Shown here one piece after another: positions 46,140 to 57,775 of a stretch of 64,000 bases of DNA. The notes beneath the pieces were generated by a model. That model was given only the letters and a program-made list of their open reading frames with translations, made no database searches and was not told where the DNA came from. This DNA is from Meconema thalassinum. Lineage: Eukaryota; Arthropoda; Insecta; Orthoptera; Tettigoniidae. The translations under genes and the position numbers were made by a program. Location of the stretch: NCBI GenBank assembly GCA_946902985.2, contig OX336389.2:343702444-343766443 (forward strand), written 5' to 3'. Numbering within the stretch: the first letter of the stretch is position 1; each line of letters starts with the position of its first letter.

Positions 46140-46520
46140 GTTATTGTTGTTTTAAGGGGCGGAACTACGAGGGCATCTGCCCCGAATGAGTAACTTATGT
46201 ATTATTCCCGACTCTGCGGGGTCTGGGATGAGATGCGATGAATTTCTTAGTATTTACAACTGGATTCCCTCCTGGAGCCAACCTCGTGAGAGACGTTAAT
46301 GAGATATAAAATTAAGGAAGTATGAATGAAACGAGGCAAATCGATGGAAGGGAGAAGGGAGAGGCCGTAGCTTATAAGGACAAGGAGGTAGCATCCCGTA
46401 ATTTGCGTGGAGTTGAAAATGGGAAACCATTTCACGGACAGCTGATGGTGGAGTTCGACTGAGTCCAGAGCAGTCCCCATGGGCTTGCGTCTTAGCGCGC
46501 GTAGCTACCACGGTGCATGT
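46140..46520 (-). repeat. SINE family D
   Basis: The inverted tail TTGTTGTTTTAAGGGGCGG lies at the left. The body GGGAAACCATTTCACGGACA and a degraded head near 46440-46520 match the copy at 1273-1600. Confidence 0.65.
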
Positions 46521-47330
46521 GTAGTACACTATCGCTCATGAGAACTAGAGCCTCGTACTGTCTGAGTCTACAAGTTCAATATCCGTGCTCCATTGTGTAC
46601 ATGAGATTCTTCCTCAATCCATGTACTCAATTGCTGGGACTTAGTGATGAGTGCTTGGCGTCACGACGCATGCTCAGTTGTCTTGCCGATAATCCAATTT
46701 TATTGACAGTTTTGCAGCATGACTTTTGACGTCATCACCCTTGCCTTCTCCTTGTCTCTGATGAGCTGGCTATCTCTCTTCGTCTTCATCTCTCTGCTAC
46801 GAGAATTGCTACCTCTCCCAGACACCACCCGTGGAGATCATTGACGTAGGCCTATTCATTTTAATCTGGCTCCTACACAACGTCATAACATCTGTGGGGT
46901 CAGTGTTGCCAACCGATACAGTGAATTTTATGTACATTTAAGTGACAATGTATTATGCATGTAGTATCGTTTAATGAGGAATTTAGTTACTTTTTAAGCT
47001 CCCTTTAGTCCGAGAAATACTTTTTTCTCTATTGATAACGAAAGAATGTAGTGAGTTTTGGTTTCTACCTAGTGATCTTAACAAGTATAAGTTGGCAACA
47101 TTGTGTGGGGTATCACATTAAATTACGCGTATTTCATTCGTGAGAGAGGTTCTCATACGGTGCAAGTTTCATCGATCTGTGTTGTTGGGTATCTTAAGCT
47201 TGGAAGAGACTCTTCTAGGCACAATATTCGGGGAATATGTCATTTAGGGGCGCGCTTCCTCGTAAACAACAGCTGCATGTCCTCTTTCTCTGATTGATAC
47301 AATAGGACGTGAATTAAAATACTGCCCTTG
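46521..47330. other. Spacer, nothing recognised
   Basis: No gene or repeat assigned. Confidence 0.5.
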
Positions 47331-47346
47331 CATATTCCTGGAATGA

Positions 47347-47667
47347 AAATGAAAATCCACAGCCTGCTTCCAGTCTCCGACCGGGTCAGGAATGGAATGA
47401 ATGAAGCGGCGAGGATATGAACTGTGCCGGCTGCCGAGGCCTGACGCACTCCTCTGGAGCGATGATTAAATGAATGACAGATGAAATGAAATAATAGTGG
47501 AGAGTGTTGCTGGAATTACATTTTGACAGGGAAAACCGGAGTACCCCGGATAAAAACCTGTCTGCCTCCGTTTTGTCCAGCACAGATCTCACATGGAGTG
47601 ACCGGGATTTTGAACCACGGACCCAGCGGTGAGAGGCCGGCGTGCTGCTGCCTAAGCCACGGAGGCT
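47347..47667 (-). repeat. SINE family B, complete, 16-bp TSD
   Basis: Perfect 16-bp direct repeats CATATTCCTGGAATGA (47331-47346 and 47668-47683) bound it. On the minus strand the head runs GCCTCCGTGGCTTAGGCAGC, then a GCACGCCGGCCTCTCACCGC anticodon-arm-like part, then GTGGTTCAAAATCCCGG as B box. The head is strongly tRNA-like. The tail is ATTTTCATTTTCATT, unlike the shared tail of families A, C and D. Confidence 0.88.
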
Positions 47668-47683
47668 CATATTCCTGGAATGA

Positions 47684-48000
47684 ATTGTGGTAAATATCGG
47701 GTTGAAGACCATATTCGAGATGATGCCAAAACTGATTGTGGCTCGGTATCAAACTTTACCTGTATTAGCATGGCCATTGACATCCAAATTTAATCAGAAT
47801 TAGAGTGATGTTATAGCACCCAATTATAAATGACTTCAATTTTTCCCGAAAATATATTATTAAATGACGTACTGTACTCGTATATGTAAGTGAGCTTGGA
47901 AATATTCGTATTTTCAAAAGTTTTCTAACTGGCCAATGTTAAATTATAGCGACACTGGAATCAAGCCACGAAACTGGTTTGTACATCTCGCCGAGTTAGC
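47684..48000. other. Spacer, nothing recognised
   Basis: No recognisable content. Confidence 0.5.
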
Positions 48001-51000
48001 TAGTTAACCGAGCCGACCAATGAGGAAATTATTCGCAGTCACGTGAGCGACTTAGCACTAGGCAGCACAGTGCTAAAGAATGATGGAACTATCATGCACG
48101 GAGATACTCGAAGACTTCCGAGTCGAGCCGAAAGACGCACGCGAAGGAAGTGTGACTGGAGGTTCGGAGGAGGGACTCGAGCTTGGCGCGTGTCGAACAG
48201 CCAATGAGAAGCGACCTTACTTAAATAAGAGCAAACAAGATGATTAGCATAGCTAATTACCAGCATGATTTTAACACAGTGTAATATCATGGAAGATATT
48301 AAATAATAAATAAGAACTATTTATTAACATTGCGGCTAATTAAATGTTTAATTGTGGATTGTTACCATCATCGCTAATAAGGAACCAATCAGATCCATGT
48401 TCTGAAATATGACGCTAACTTGAGTGTTGACGAGGGGAATCAGAGAGGAGAATCGAGGCTCTTTAACAATTACGACTTCATGAGAAGAGGACGTGTCAAC
48501 AAAATACTCGACAATCGAACAAAGCTGATAGAGATTATTATATCTTTGAAGAAGATGAATACGGCACGCAATTAGCAACGAGAACGAAGGCACTTAGTTT
48601 GTGCATGTATATCAAGTCGACATACAACTATATTTAAAGCTTATTGAAATTATTCTACATATTCCTACCATGTCGAAATTGCTGAAGTTGAGGGAGGAAG
48701 ATACGACTGAATCTACAGAAGAAGTAATGACGAACTAAAATGTTTATGGGAACAGAACTATGATGACAACGAGAGTATTCTAAATGACATAACATCAATC
48801 TCGTGGGGGAGATTAACATCTCGTCTCTCCCATGTAAAATATTCTACATCTACAAAGTCATTTCACCAACTAAAATGACGAATGCTTATATCAGAACTTT
48901 GGTGAAAGAAAAGAGAAGAATTTCACGAACGAGGGCGGCTAGGGTTGATCCCAGTGCCATCAAGAGAGAAAGGGTTTCCCATCTCACACAAGAAGATAAC
49001 CTAGCAGAAAGGACGCCACACGAAGATGTTCGAGTTCGAATCCCGTACATAACCGCATGGAAACTTCTGTAGGAGATCGAATAGGCCCACACGACATCAT
49101 GGAGTTTCGAGCTATCAGAAACAATCCGTTTCTGAGGGATAGCGAAGAAAGCCCACTTCTAGTCATCTATAACGCAACACAAGGTAGTCTCATGACCCAT
49201 TTTGTAGAATTGTAGAAACTTGAGAATATCCGACAACTTTTTATTAATGCCATTTTTCTAAGTTTTCATAATATTGTTATAGTTTTCGATGTTATATTTT
49301 CATAACTTCGTCATGTGGATGTTTATTCTCGATTTTCGTCGATTTTGACAATTTAGAATTGTTATTTAAATTTTTGGAATTTTGCGACTTTCGAAATTTG
49401 AATGAGGAGATTTTACCGTTTAGTTCAGAATATTTTTATGGTCAAGTTTAAATGTGTTTTGATCACATTTTTCAGTTTTGAATTGTATTATATCGTTCTT
49501 TGACAACGATGATAATATTGGAAATTTGTTCCAAGAATGTTATACAGAAGTTTATTTTAGAGAATGCGATTCTTAAAGATCTTATTTAGAGATCCACGTA
49601 AAGTCACGATCTGATAACGTATTAGACAGATCTGGTTATAAATATTTGGTGACATAATTAACAAACATAAAGTATACAAGTTTATGAGAAATATATTAAA
49701 GAAGGAATTTATAAGAGAATGTAATGTGAAGTTAGTAAATACGAATTACAGCGTATTTTTGAAGTAATAAGATTTTGAAGAAAGATTTGAAGGAAATATC
49801 ACAGCTAATAGGAAGCTTTATGGAAATGTGAGTGATATAAAAGGAATAATATTGTTATTAGAAGACTAGTATTTTATTGTATTACATGTTAAATTAATTC
49901 ATCGATAGAACCAGTATTTATATTACATATTTTTATTAAGGATGTTGAAACTATGAGAAGAATTTGTTAACGAGAAGTTAGTTGAGAAGAATATGTTATT
50001 GGAAGAAACTGCGAAGTATCTCTAGGAGAGAGATCTATTTATTCCCGTGATAACGGAGGTAGGATTTGTTGTATGACAATGAGCATTGTGAAGCCATTGG
50101 TCGATTGTTGAAGGAATGCCTGTAGTGACAGACTTGCGCATATTTTGATGTTGGAAAATAGGATGTTTTAAGAAGAAGCAGTATTGTTGGTATTTATTAA
50201 TATTTGAAGTTATTGAAATAGTCTCATAGAGTTGAAACTCCTTGAAAGCATTATGACAGCCGCGGATCCTAGATGAAGTTGTATCTGAAAGAAATTATAG
50301 GATCAATAGATCTGTGTTGAAACTGAGAGTAAACTGAGTTCTATTTAAATGGTTTTTAATCAGAGATTGAATTTACGGTAATTATTCAACGAATTGGAAG
50401 ATTATATTTTTATTAAGTATTTTTATTTTGATAACAGACCAGTTACAGGAGGTCTATGAACTATGTCTTTACTTAATTGTATGGATTATAGAATCCCGAA
50501 TTGTAACAGTTTCCCGAATAAGACATAGTATGGTGAATGAAAATTTTCTAAAGTCCGTTGAAATGTGAGTGAAGAAATAGGAAGACAATTTATGGCTATA
50601 TTGTCTGTAAAGAAGGCAGTTTAGCCGTTGTAAATATTTTATTTTAATTGAGTAGTTGTTGAACTACAGCGCCGATATTTATGTTGTACATAAATAATAT
50701 CTAGAATTTAAAGAAAGGTTTATGGTTATATTTATGCGTTTTGTGATTTTTAATTCGTAATTTAAACTTGAGTAGAGATTTTTATCGCTTCTATGAGAAG
50801 GATTTAAGTGATAGGAGACGGGAGATAAATTGTATAGAGTAATGAATAGCTTTTGTATGACGGAGATCTACATCAGGGGTAAATTCATTTTATTTTGGGG
50901 ATATTTTTTTAAAACTTTATAACATGTTATTTTGTTATAAAAATTCCGTCACCTAGGGCACATCAGTTGTTTGCTGCGATTTAATTCATTATTTTATTTG

Positions 51001-51200
51001 AGCTTATGAAAGCTTCTATAAACAATGTTATCGTTTTCTATAAGAAACAAATAAGTTTTTAATGTAACAGAGTAATGACATCTCGTCATTTAATTTAATT
51101 TAACGTTAATAATGCATATTATGAATGCAAGTGTTAGGAAACGTGTATTTGTTAATGTCAATAAATATGACAGGCACGTTTTTACTATTCCCTGTTCTTT
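48001..51200 (+). other. Gene-free C-poor block, possible solo LTR
   Basis: Roughly from 49,200 to 51,180 the plus strand has very few C and many G, A and T. The LTRs of the gypsy element show a similar strand bias on their own coding strand. Upstream, CCAATGAG (48202-48209) and ACTTAAATAAGAGC (48219-48232) could be promoter elements. Length and composition would suit a solitary long LTR in plus orientation. I could not find matching TG/CA ends or a target duplication, so this remains a suggestion. No open frame of significance. Confidence 0.25.
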
Positions 51201-51507
51201 TATAGAAATTTGGCCTTGTCTTTGTAGTTAAATGGTAGTGGAATGTGCTGTAGGGTGGAAGTTCCCAAGGGACCTTATCCGCATCCTTACGCCCGAGATT
51301 TTCTTGGATTCTCGTCTTTCCTGAGTAATTAGAGAACCCTATTGTTCTGTAGTTTGTTACTATAGCACATTCTGTTGGATAAATCCCTGTTCCTTATTCT
51401 GAGTGTTTTCGCCAAGTAGCACTGTGTTGTTTTTTAGCCGGGACTTCAAGATGCTACAATCCAATTTTTTTGGTGGATCATCCAGATATAAGGGTACAGT
51501 ACTAACA
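51201..51507. other. Spacer, nothing recognised
   Basis: No recognisable content. Confidence 0.5.
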
Positions 51508-51640
51508 TTATGGTGTTTGAAGCCATTTTCAATGTGGCCTTAGTAAACGAAAATTTGATGCTTTTTAGTCGGTCAACACGATTGTACCCAAATGAGATGG
51601 GTTATTCTCTAATCCTGAATAAAATTTACACGAGATTAAT
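51508..51640 (+). repeat. Solitary end of a foldback element 2 relative
   Basis: TTTGAAGCCATTTTCAATGT, then TTTGATGCTTTTTAGTCGGTC and ACACGATTGTACCC (in separate pieces), follow the order of 42501-42600. It stops in a T run before the hammerhead-like motif. No inverted partner lies nearby. Confidence 0.7.
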
Positions 51641-52027
51641 ATTTTTTTTTAAATCAAAGCATCAACGTTTCGTTTGCGTACTAAATACAGAAATCAGTCG
51701 TTTGCTATTTCTTATGGGTAACTGTAAGGTTGCTAGTACTCGTTACTTAAGGTTGCCAACCGTGGAGAGTGCTAAGATTGTATAAATTGTGTAATGACGG
51801 TGCGTAGTATGTTCGTACAAATTTCGATCTGTCATTTGCGAGTTCTTTGAGGGTAAGTTTACAATTGGTAACACCCATTACTAACAGTTCGCTACAGTTA
51901 ATCTCAAAAATCGGGTCCAGAGGCATTACTATCATCACACAAAATTTCGTTGTGATCGGAGCAACCGTTCAGAAGTTAATACATGGGAGGGGGCAGCTGA
52001 TCGACAGACACGCATCGCCCCGCGATT
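51641..52027. other. Spacer, nothing recognised
   Basis: No recognisable content. Confidence 0.5.
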
Positions 52028-52399
52028 GATATGTGGTAATTAGCATTCTTGTCTGTCGCCTCGGAGGTCTGGGTTCAATTCCCGGCTCTGCCAGTAAATT
52101 TAATTCTGATTTGAAGACCAGAGCGGGGTACACTCAGCCTCGTGAGACAAAACTGAGAAGAAGTGGGTTCGATTCCCACCTTAGTCATCCTGAAAGTGGT
52201 TTTCTGGGATTTCCCACTTCTATTCCAGGCAAATGCCGGGATGGTTCCTAATTTAAGGCCACGCTCGCCTCCTTCCCCATCCTCACCTGAATTACAATTA
52301 TACACCATAGACTACTATGGACACCACAAGAACACAGATTATCAGACAAATTCTATATATATACAGTAGACAGTACTGTATGTATATGCATAGCCTATA

Positions 52400-52926
52400 T
52401 ACACACTCAGTGGCCAAAAGTCATAGGAAGGCACGGTATATGATGTTAATAACGAGTTGCTCCTCCGCGAGCCCTCAAAACGTCAGCAATATGGAGAGGC
52501 ATCGACTCGACAGCATTCAACTGGGAGGTGATCTGACCCACAGTAGCCTTTCGATCACCCCGTATGGTTCTGCTGAGGCGACGTGATGTCCGTTCGTTAA
52601 ACACCTGTGGTCGTCCCGTGCGGTGGTTTACGCGGATGGTGACATTATCTCTGCGGTATTGAAGAACCACCCTCGACACTGTTGACCTCGGAAACCCGAA
52701 TTCCCGTGTAATCGTCGAAATGCTATGACCCATGCACCGTGCACCGATGATCATCCCACGTTCAAAGTCTGTTAACTCGCGACGTGTTGCCAACTTCACT
52801 ACACTCGTGTTTGTGACAGAATGCTCTGCTCCGCCGCAGCTAGCCGCAACGCTCAGGAGTCACACACGGCACATTTCTCATGGGAGTAGGCCTACCCTTC
52901 CCGTGACTTTTGGCCACCTGGTGTAT
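52400..52926 (-). mobile_element. Non-autonomous Tc1-like element (deletion derivative)
   Basis: The inverted ends contain AGTGGCCAAAAGTCA and its complement. TATATACAC sequence surrounds both ends, so the exact TA target duplication is ambiguous. It is the same family as 5193-5717, in the opposite orientation. Confidence 0.82.
52446..52799 (-). CDS. Tc1 transposase HTH fused to C-terminal tail
   Basis: An uninterrupted 117-codon frame from ATG. Residues 8-60 (RRELTDFERGMIIGARCMGH, STITREFGFPRSTVSRVV) form the first DNA-binding helix-turn-helix of Tc1 proteins. Residues about 62-92 (GRPQVFNERTSRRLSRTIRG) belong to the second HTH. The product then passes straight into VESMPLHIADVLRARGGATRY (here in pieces), the extreme C-terminus. 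The DDE catalytic domain is deleted in frame. If made, such a protein could bind element ends without cutting, but expression is unknown. Confidence 0.8.
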   Translation of the reverse strand: MKLATRRELTDFERGMIIGARCMGHSISTITREFGFPRSTVSRVVLQYRRDNVTIRVNHRTGRPQVFNERTSRRLSRTIRGDRKATVGQITSQLNAVESMPLHIADVLRARGGATRY

Positions 52927-52998
52927 ATACACACACTCCCAAGTTTACGGGGCTAAATGATCACGATGTGCAAGCACCTCCACTGAAACAACAACAGT

Positions 52999-54343
52999 GA
53001 TATGTTGAAAGAAAGAGCTATAAAACTAATATGGATTATCTCTATAAATAAAGTTTCCTGTGGAAACATTTTTAATTTTCGGTGAAAACTTATACCCTCA
53101 GGTTAATTTATGTCCGTTAGTCGTTTGGTGTCCAGGCTACTGTAGTGAATGGCATGCGAAAGCATCGCTACAATAGGCTACACATTAGGTATGTAGGGGT
53201 TAAGAGGAAGAGTTTAATCTTTTTCGCTGTATACTTCAAAGCGCTCAGTTTAATTTCGAAAATATATAGAACAAAGGTCAATAAGAATTTAATCATGAAC
53301 ATTTTCTGCCAATAATATTTATGGTTGAATGAACCCATATTGAGATAAATGCGAAATTCTATCCAGGGAAGTAAGACAATCTACAGAGTGCAAATTATAA
53401 AATCACACGTGTGGTGGCCAAACAGGGACGGACAACCCACTCCCATAATACCCTTGCAGCATAGACCCGTCAACAACGGGAACGAGGAGCTAGTTAGTAA
53501 ATAAAAAGTGGTAGAAATAAATTACAAACATTATTCTAATGTTCCCGTTCCGTTTTCTTCATACTGTCCATGCGTAGGCGTATTTGTTCGAATAGAGGAT
53601 TTGTTGAGGTCATTTCTTGAGTGTCTTCTGGTTAAACTGTACACACTCTAAATCGAAAATATGGGCCTAAATCTCGCTCGTACCCCAACAGTGTCACTGT
53701 CCAAATCGAGTTCGCTATTATAAAAAAATATATGTACATAGCCTACACGCTCCACGTAGGCATTGGTTCCGGGATGAGTAAAGGTGAATTCTGCCAAAGT
53801 TGAAAATACTAAAACATTGATTCCTCCCTCTTGAAATTTCGTGAACATTTGTTCCTATTTATCTTCCATAGACAGATTATCTCGGCTGCTTGAATTCTAT
53901 TACTGTTCAAAGTACGGGCTGTTGTTTAAAACAACCGCCAATTATGATTTAGCTGTAGATTGAAAATGAAGGCAAGATGAGACGCAAGTTCTTCAACTGG
54001 AATTTTGAGAACCACTTTTCGATCTTACTAATCCTCATGTCAAAGAACACACGCATAGACGGTAAAATGTTAGTTCTGTAATATCAGCTTCCGCTTGACC
54101 AGTAAAATAAAAATAAAATTGTATGAAATGGATGATTTTTTAAGTTTCTTTCCTGTTTGACGGAAACCGAATATTACTTTCGGGAGGCCGGGAGACACAG
54201 ATCTAGATTCCAGTAATGTCCAGTAAAATAGCATCCCTAATCCCCATGCATTGGATTAGGCAGTTCTGTTCCGTTCCTTATTGGGTAATAGTATTGTTGT
54301 GTCATTGTAGCCCTTGGCTGTGCTTTTCGCTCAGTAGATAGTA
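52999..54343. other. Spacer, nothing recognised
   Basis: Apart from the 53622-53655 motif shared with 45.87 kb, nothing is recognisable. Confidence 0.45.
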
Positions 54344-55034
54344 CAGTAGACTCTCGGCTATCCGGCCTAGTGTGGCGGAAGGTCAAGCCGGATAGGCCGG
54401 AGTTTTATATTCTCTATTCCTCAACTTCTTTATGCTTACCTTTCATTCCACTTCCACTACTTTGGGCAGCACACCACTTTTCAATTTCTGCTCGATTTTT
54501 CTTCCAGTCTCCAACTGTACTGTTACCTACCCCTAACTCAAAAGCAATGGTTTTGGTTGTTACCCCAGAATCTAGTCGTTTTATAGCACATAGTTTCTCA
54601 TCTATAGTCACTACAATTTGTTTCGTTTATCACCCATTCCGCAATCTGTCATTAAAATACTGTACTGTACAACTGAACGCACAAAACAACAATTTACGAA
54701 CGTACGCACTTTGAACTTCCGATAAACAACTGACGGAACAAAGGACGCAGAGTTGGCAACAGAGCTGCTCCCTATGCGTGTTCATTGTTGTTTGTGAACG
54801 CTGAAAGAAGGCTTCTGTATACCGTTTGTTAAAGAGTTTTTTCCGATAACGTATTCACTACATAGTATTAACTTCACAGTACCTTATAATTGTGACACCA
54901 CATGTGCCATAAGTACAAGATATGCATAAAATATTTTGAAATACCACATAGGGTTCTAGCAGGAGCCCGCCTGTTAAAGATTTGGAAAAGTATTGGTACA
55001 GTATTAAGTAGGCCGGATAGCAGAGAGTCTACTG
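54344..55034 (-). mobile_element. pogo/Tigger-like deletion derivative
   Basis: The left end CAGTAGACTCTCGGCTATCC matches the inverted right end with two mismatches over about 27 bp. Both ends are flanked by TA (54342-54343 and 55035-55036). The length is 691 bp and only the transposase N-terminus is left. Confidence 0.88.
54414..54611 (-). pseudogene. pogo/Tigger transposase N-terminal fragment
   Basis: 65 codons: MTIDEKLCAIKRLDSG, then TKTIAFELGVGNSTVGDWKK. This is the CENP-B/pipsqueak-type helix-turn-helix at the N-terminus of pogo-family transposases. The CENP-B second DNA-binding domain and the DDE core are deleted, and the frame ends in low-complexity residues next to the right side of the element. 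Confidence 0.82.
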
Positions 55035-55036
55035 TA

Positions 55037-55659
55037 CATATTTCCCTAGCCTTTGCCTCGCACTGAATTAGTTTCAGTTAGTTTTGTACTTGTTGTAGTG
55101 CTCCGCGCGTTATGAAATACCACGCTGCTGTTACAAACGATAAACAACACTATTTCTTCATTACGCAGTAATTGAAACATACATGGTGTACCTGCCTGCC
55201 ACATGATATAATGAACAACAATGTTTCAGACTGAACGAGACTGTTCCGCGGTTGCGGTATTGACTTCCTACGCTCAACTCCAGGCTGTAAATTAACCGGG
55301 AGAGGGATAAATTCCATGTCTACCTCAGAAGCTTGCCAGGTTTGTCTTGCGACCCCACCAAAATGAAAACATTTTATGCGGCAATAAAATAGAAATAACC
55401 TTTGACAACAACGCACGGAATGTACGTCCACACACTCAACTGAAAATACCAGATTCGTAACTTGAAAGAGTAACACAAATGTTATGAAAACTGTTATTAA
55501 ACTAAGGTATTTTCATATTTCAACAGGGAGTCTTTCATTTAGTAGGTCGTATAATGTACAATGATTACAAGCCATCTTAAACTAACACGCACGCCACAAT
55601 AACAAGATTATCAGTCGCAATTCACACTTACAATATTAATAGCTTTACAATACTAGAGG
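55037..55659. other. Spacer, nothing recognised
   Basis: No recognisable content; the 108-codon minus-strand frame has no domain I know. Confidence 0.45.
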
Positions 55660-56081
55660 CGTGACGGATAATGACATTCTGTTGTTTGAATCAATTTTCA
55701 TACATACATTTTCATTTGAGACGGTTTTGCCCAAGAGAGTCCAGTCTAGTTTGCAAGCAAGTTGTCACCGTGATCCCCTAGTTGCAGTAAGCATTGCGGC
55801 CACCTCAGTTTTAAATCGTTCGACACAGGATCTAACCATCGCCCTCTAGGCCTACCTCTGTTTCTATTACCCTGTTTAGCCGAACTCATTAACCAGTGAG
55901 GAAATCTACCCTTCCCCATTCTCATCACATGACTCCACCATCTGAGTCGCCTCATACGAACAGCTTCATGTAGTGTGTTCATTCTAACTTAGACTTTATC
56001 TCTTCATTACAAGTACCCTCCTACCATTGCTCCCAGCAATCATTCGTGCTATCCTCATATCAGTTGCCTCTAGCTTATGAG
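55660..56081 (-). pseudogene. LINE ORF2, C-terminal part (below the hAT insert)
   Basis: Minus-strand frames give LEATDMRIARMIAG near 56030-56076 and, after a shift, MRRLRWWSHVMRMGKGRFPH and GNRNRGRPRGRWLD (55850-55960). These are the typical post-RT C-terminal blocks of non-LTR retrotransposons (L-RWxGHVxRM and RGRPRxxWxD). The part continues directly from 59718 onward once the hAT element is removed. Confidence 0.8.
56074..56081. other. hAT target duplication CTTATGAG, left
   Basis: Same 8 bp as 59718-59725. An 8-bp duplication is diagnostic of hAT transposons. Confidence 0.95.
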
Positions 56082-56585
56082 TAGACCTGGGATTTTAAGG
56101 CAAATGCCTATTTCGTTCCTTACGAAATAACATGATTTTTTAAAAATATCTTGACGTTTCATGATAAATCCCTTACATTAATAGAGTTTTATAGTGCCCT
56201 AAAATGCCTATTTGGACCTTTAGAGCCTATTTTACTATTTTAGTGCCTAAAAATGCCTATTTTCTACATTTAAAATAAAATTCAACTTCTGTAATTTTTA
56301 CAATCACACAATGGACATCCCTGGAACGAGCAGAACAGCAGAGGGTGGGTTTTTTACAGAAATGTGCTCTTCCCAGACAACTGTCACCAAAGGAATGCTG
56401 AGTGAAGGGTGGATGTGGAGGATTAACTCAGAAGAACAACGAGCAGGTAGTCAAGGACGTACTGTGTCGAGTGACGGGGTGAGGGGGAGGATTATCTAGG
56501 AAGAACAAGGAGCAGGTAGTAAGAAGCGACATACTGTGTCAAGTCGCCAGTGAAAGAACATCTGTTTAAGTGAATATAGTTCATC

Positions 56586-56696
56586 ATGCCTAAAACGAAA
56601 TCATCTAAGAGTGCGCTTATACAACAATGGCTTGTACAATTTCCAGGGATGACTTTTGATGGCAAGATTATTTTCTGCCAGTACTGCAATAAACAG
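56586..56696 (+). CDS. hAT transposase exon 1 (BED finger, first half)
   Basis: 37 codons from MPKTKSSKSALIQQW to FCQYCNKQ, ending in phase 0 at CAG followed by GTATGT, a good splice donor. The two cysteines of CQYC are the first zinc ligands of a BED-type finger. The remaining His ligands lie in exon 2, so the finger is split by the intron. I choose this ATG because it opens the only frame joining the finger. Confidence 0.75.
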
Positions 56697-56770
56697 GTAT
56701 GTGCCTATATCTTAAATGTCATATTAATCTAAAATTAAGGTTTTGATATTGGCTTCTCTAATTAATTGTA

Positions 56771-57524
56771 GAGACCTACTGACGGCGCAGAAAGTATGTG
56801 CAGTCGAGTTTAAACGCTAATACAATTTGAACCAGTCCACCAATCTAAAATATAAATACACCATCGTAAAGCGTGTTTTATTCTGCGTTATCTCCTGTTA
56901 CATGCATATTTCTATTGTGTTTCTGGTGAAAGATATATTAGGCGGAATGAAAAAAATACCTATTTTCTTGTCCGTTTTTTGTAAACAACAACTTTGTAGT
57001 TTAATTACATGAAAACGGAGAGCCCGTCGCTCGATTTCAAATAAAAATCGGTATAAAATACAGAAATCATTGTAAGTTTTCGGTATACAACGATTTGAAA
57101 CAAAAACCTTCAGACCTTTGATGAACTCAGTCTCGATTTCGGAAGACCACCCAGTATCAAACGGACAGTCTTTTACAAAATCAATAACTTTTTTCCAACG
57201 TGTGTAGAGTAATTAAACTTCATAAATATATTTATAATAGTGCATTCCATAATCCACCTAAATTTCATGAAAGTCGAACAGTACGTTTTCATGTAACGGT
57301 ACTACAAAGTTGTTGTTTACAAAAAACGGGCAAGAAAATAGGTACTTTTTGCATTCCACCTAACATAACTTTCACAGGAAACATAATAAAAATATGCATG
57401 TACCAGCAAAGAATGCAGAATAAAACAAGCTTTACGATGGAGTGATTGCATTTTAGATTGGTGGACTGGTTCAAATTTTATTAGCGTTTAAACTCGACTG
57501 CAGATACTTTCTGCGCCGACAGTA
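56771..57524. mobile_element. Foldback MITE inside the hAT intron
   Basis: Left arm 56771-57018 and right arm about 57280-57524 are inverted copies of about 245 bp with moderate divergence (CTACTGACGGCGCAGAAAG at the outer end). The loop is about 260 bp. Neither the hammerhead-like motif nor any coding capacity is seen, so it belongs to another family than elements 1 and 2. Confidence 0.75.
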
Positions 57525-57775
57525 GTCCAGGCGACCAGGGTTCGATTTCCAGTACCGGCAGTAATTTAGAAATCTATGAGGTCTGGAAGGAGGTTGACCC
57601 AGCATCGTGAGGACAATTGAGAAACTACGGTGGGCAGGGGTCACGGAGGCAAGGCAATACGGCTGAGGGATGTATCGTGCTGACCACACGCCACCCAATA
57701 TCTGCAGGCCATGAGCTGGGCAGCAACCGTTATTGAAAGCCAAGGCCCTTCGGGGACTGTAGTGTTCTTGTTCTT
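57525..57775 (+). repeat. SINE family E fragment
   Basis: AGGGTTCGATTTCCAGTACC is the B-box region and is followed by a body ending CTGTAGTGTTCTTGTTCTT. The start of the head seems lost at the foldback edge. TAATTAATTGTAGAGA before the foldback resembles TAATTAACTTTAGAGT after this SINE. Confidence 0.6.

Larger units (their letters stand above)
52028..52998 (+). repeat. SINE family A, split by a Tc1-type insertion
   Basis: Head GGGTTCAATTCCCGGCTCTG, second B-box-like GGGTTCGATTCCCACC, body and first part of the tail run to about 52352. The rest of the tail (AAGTTTACGGGGCTAAATGA to CAACAACAG) resumes at about 52937. The 52400-52926 element lies between, with some AT-rich filler of the local TATA-type sequence. 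Confidence 0.8.

Noticed and set aside
47590..47667. Functional tRNA on the minus strand
   Set aside because: It is the head of a complete SINE bounded by a 16-bp target duplication.
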